Assembly: GCA_010092695.1 (NCBI GenBank)
Contig: JAADJJ010000001.1
Span: forward strand, 4,278,001 to 4,342,000
Source: Enterobacteriaceae bacterium 4M9
Lineage (GTDB): Bacteria > Pseudomonadota > Gammaproteobacteria > Enterobacterales > Enterobacteriaceae
DNA length: 64,000 bases
Direction of reading: 5' to 3'
The position numbers were made by a program, and so were the translations under genes. Every line of letters starts with the position of its first letter. The first letter of the stretch is position 1. The notes beneath the pieces were generated by a model. It made no database searches. It saw only the letters and a program-made list of their open reading frames with translations, and was not told the DNA's origin. Positions 62,282 through 64,000 of this stretch are shown piece by piece.

Positions 62282-62620
62282 ATGAAGACAATGACCAATC
62301 GCTATGACTCTCAGGACGCCATTGTCACGGACAGACTAAGAAAACTCGAAAGAATTTCGGTTCCGATATTTTTTGCCATCCCATTGTGCCTGTGGCTGGC
62401 CGGAGGAAAAACACTGGCCCTCTGGACGCTCTTTATCTGGCCCATTTTTTGTGCCACCTACCTGATAGCGTTTCACCGTTTTCAACGTGGTTACTCCATG
62501 CCGCAACTGCGCAAACTGGCCCTGTTGTCTAATCGGCACGTTTTCTACCAGATGTCCTGGCTGGTGCTGATTCTGCTACTGGGATTTTTTATTGTTCTGC
62601 TTATCCAGAACGCCAGCTGA
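62282..62620 (+). CDS. hypothetical small membrane protein, 112 aa
   Basis: Unrecognised. An Arg/Asp-rich cytosolic start (TDRLRKLERI) is followed by two close spans (VPIFFAIPLCLWLAGG; LALWTLFIWPIFCATYLIAF), a basic loop (HRFQRGYSMPQLRKLALL) and a last span (LVLILLLGFFIVLLIQ). The ATG at 62282 has only a weak ribosome-binding site; an ATG at 62291 and a frame open to 62207 are alternatives. It lies alone between AT-rich gaps. Confidence 0.6.
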   Translation: MKTMTNRYDSQDAIVTDRLRKLERISVPIFFAIPLCLWLAGGKTLALWTLFIWPIFCATYLIAFHRFQRGYSMPQLRKLALLSNRHVFYQMSWLVLILLLGFFIVLLIQNAS

Positions 62621-63040
62621 GGTCCGTTCGCCACGGAAGGCGGTGTTATTTCTCCTTCACCCGCGTCACCTGCGCATTTTGCCGCGATCCCCACAATACC
62701 GTCAGCCCACACAAATCATCGCGTCCACCGCCACGTCAACATCAGTCAGCGCCTAACCAACCGGGATATGGACAGTTACGACAATGCTTCAGAGCATCAC
62801 CTGCCCGGCTCAGAGCCAACCCAAGAAAACCGTAAGTTGACGGCGTAGCCAGTGCGACTGGTCGGAAAGAGTACCTATTTTTATGTTCAGTGGCGAAAGA
62901 AACGCCACCCTGAAAACCGTGGCATTGCGTTATTCACGCCCCGTTTTATTTCATGGCTTTTTCGCGTGTCTCAGACTGCGCTGAAACCGCAGTCCAGAAC
63001 TGTGTGGTGAAAATCAGGCAAAGACTTTTATAGCGCGTCC
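62621..63040. other. intergenic region with a possible transposase relic
   Basis: No intact gene in about 420 bases. Around 62733-62804 the plus strand can be read as HVNISQRLTNRDMDSYDNASE, reminiscent of the DDE-region motif of IS3-type transposases (typically SxSRxGxxxDNAxxES), but the frame soon stops. The match is short and may be chance. Confidence 0.25.
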
Positions 63041-63044
63041 TGGC

Positions 63045-63050
63045 TATAAT
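63045..63050 (+). promoter_or_regulatory. ppa -10 box
   Basis: Perfect TATAAT 40 bases before the ppa ATG. The -35 region at proper spacing is weak. Confidence 0.65.
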
Positions 63051-63089
63051 GTGCGGCACTTGTTTGCCACACAGTTTAAGGAATCAAAC

Positions 63090-63620
63090 ATGAGCTTACT
63101 GAACGTTCCTGCGGGCAAAGACCTGCCGGAAGATATCTACGTTGTTATCGAAATCCCGGCAAACGCCGACCCAATCAAATACGAAGTCGACAAAGACAGC
63201 GGCGCACTGTTTGTAGACCGCTTCATGTCTACCGCGATGTTCTATCCGTGCAACTACGGCTACATCAACCACACGCTGTCTCTGGATGGCGACCCGGTTG
63301 ACGTTCTGGTTCCAACGCCGTACCCGCTGCAGCCAGGCGCGGTTATCCGCTGCCGTCCGGTTGGCGTACTGAAGATGACCGACGAGTCTGGTGAAGATGC
63401 GAAGCTGGTTGCCGTACCGCACACCAAACTCAGCAAAGAATACGATCACATCAAAGATGTGAACGACCTGCCGGAACTGCTGAAAGCGCAGATCACCCAC
63501 TTCTTTGAACACTACAAAGATCTGGAAAAAGGCAAATGGGTGAAGGTTGACGGCTGGGACAACGCCGAAGCCGCGAAAGCTGAAATCATTTCCTCTTTCG
63601 AGCGCGCAGCGAAGAAGTAA
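63090..63620 (+). CDS. ppa: inorganic pyrophosphatase
   Basis: 176 residues, family I soluble pyrophosphatase, hexameric in E. coli. It removes PPi from biosynthetic reactions. The signature DGDPVDVLV with its metal-binding aspartates is present, as are EIPANADPIKYEVDKDSG and YPCNYGYINHTL. The start at 63090 has a TAAGGA box; the longer frame at 63051 overlaps the promoter. Highly biased codon use suggests strong expression. Confidence 0.97.
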   Translation: MSLLNVPAGKDLPEDIYVVIEIPANADPIKYEVDKDSGALFVDRFMSTAMFYPCNYGYINHTLSLDGDPVDVLVPTPYPLQPGAVIRCRPVGVLKMTDESGEDAKLVAVPHTKLSKEYDHIKDVNDLPELLKAQITHFFEHYKDLEKGKWVKVDGWDNAEAAKAEIISSFERAAKK

Positions 63621-63654
63621 TTCTCGCGACGCCAACATGCGCCTGCGGGCGATG

Positions 63655-63690
63655 AATGCCGGAACGCGACAAGCGAACCGGCATTTTTTA
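63655..63690 (+). terminator. ppa terminator
   Basis: Stem AATGCCGG/CCGGCATT with a 15-base loop, then TTTTTA; 35 bases after the stop. Confidence 0.82.
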
Positions 63691-63787
63691 TGGCGGTAAC
63701 CTGCCCGACAACCCACCGCTACGCACTGGCTGTTCACCTACGGCAGCATTGCGCGCTCCCGTTTCGGGCAAGCACGTCTAAGCCCAT

Positions 63788-63820
63788 AAAAAAACCACCA
63801 CGCCAAAGCGTGGTGGTTTT
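63788..63820 (-). terminator. ytfP terminator (bidirectional)
   Basis: Long stem AAAACCACCACG/CGTGGTGGTTTT with A- and T-runs on both sides, between the convergent ppa and ytfP genes. Confidence 0.85.
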
Positions 63821-63856
63821 CATTGCACCAGACGGTTGGCTTACGCCCGTGGCGGT

Positions 63857-64000
63857 TTACGCCTCACGGTCCAGCCAGTCGCCGCTGTCAATCGGCACTA
63901 GTCCGTCAACCGGGCGCTGATAGACATACATCCAGGCGCTACCGTAAGGGGTTTGAATCAGCCGACGCTGATACTCACCGCCTTTGGTGCGCAGCGCATC
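63857..64000 (-). CDS. ytfP: YtfP, gamma-glutamylcyclotransferase-family protein, 3' end only
   Basis: The last 47 codons of a minus-strand gene cut by the window edge. The encoded DALRTKGGEYQRRLIQTPYG and SAWMYVYQRPVDGLVPIDSG with the end DWLDREA match the C-terminus of E. coli YtfP almost residue for residue. YtfP has the AIG2/GGCT fold; its reaction is not settled. Position next to ppa is as in E. coli. Confidence 0.92.
   Translation of the reverse strand, partial: DALRTKGGEYQRRLIQTPYGSAWMYVYQRPVDGLVPIDSGDWLDREA

Overview
The window is chromosomal DNA from a member of the Enterobacteriaceae with fairly high GC (Cronobacter/Enterobacter/Klebsiella-like; the genus cannot be fixed from this alone). 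Most housekeeping genes have recognisable E. coli K-12 orthologues. The protein-level calls rest on remembered family sequences and motifs, not on a search.

Layout. 1-8.9 kb: the 3' part of yhaK, an orphan small gene, rnpB, and the galactarate/glucarate genes garPLRK with divergent garD. 9-20 kb: a VOC protein, rsmI, lpoA-yraN-diaA-dolP, a YfaZ-type outer-membrane protein, yraR, yhbPQS, and the oxygen-independent ubiquinone genes ubiT / ubiUV. 20-22 kb: a chromosomal ccdAB toxin-antitoxin pair and yhbW. 22-48 kb: an accessory block. It holds a PRD/PTS-type regulator with a periplasmic lactonase; an eight-gene operon for an amino-sugar-acid-like compound, with DgaE/DgaF-type enzymes, an amidohydrolase and five poorly characterised proteins (DUF4310, DUF4311, DUF4312, SFCGS, stand-alone PRD); a LysR regulator; an AT-rich phosphoethanolamine transferase; an AraC/GH3/GPH beta-glucoside cluster; nhaB; and a complete malonate decarboxylase operon mdcABCDEFGH. 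48-64 kb: YgiW-type and DUF2461 proteins, cybC, pmbA, darP, a LemA/TPM pair, two coupled orphan genes, a GNAT enzyme, a PuuP-like permease and a YtcJ-like amidohydrolase, then mpl, fbp, a small membrane protein, ppa and the end of ytfP.

How it fits together. The gar genes take galactarate/glucarate to pyruvate and glycerate phosphate. The 25-31 kb operon ends in the same two chemical steps as Salmonella D-glucosaminate catabolism (ammonia lyase, then 2-keto-3-deoxy-6-phosphogluconate aldolase). It has no recognisable PTS permease or kinase, so the DUF4310/4311/4312/SFCGS/PRD module is the candidate for uptake and phosphorylation. This is the best candidate for an undescribed system here.

The left markers (yhaK to yhbW) and the right markers (cybC to ytfP) lie on opposite sides of oriC in E. 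coli and in opposite relative order. The 27-kb accessory block therefore sits at a rearrangement junction.
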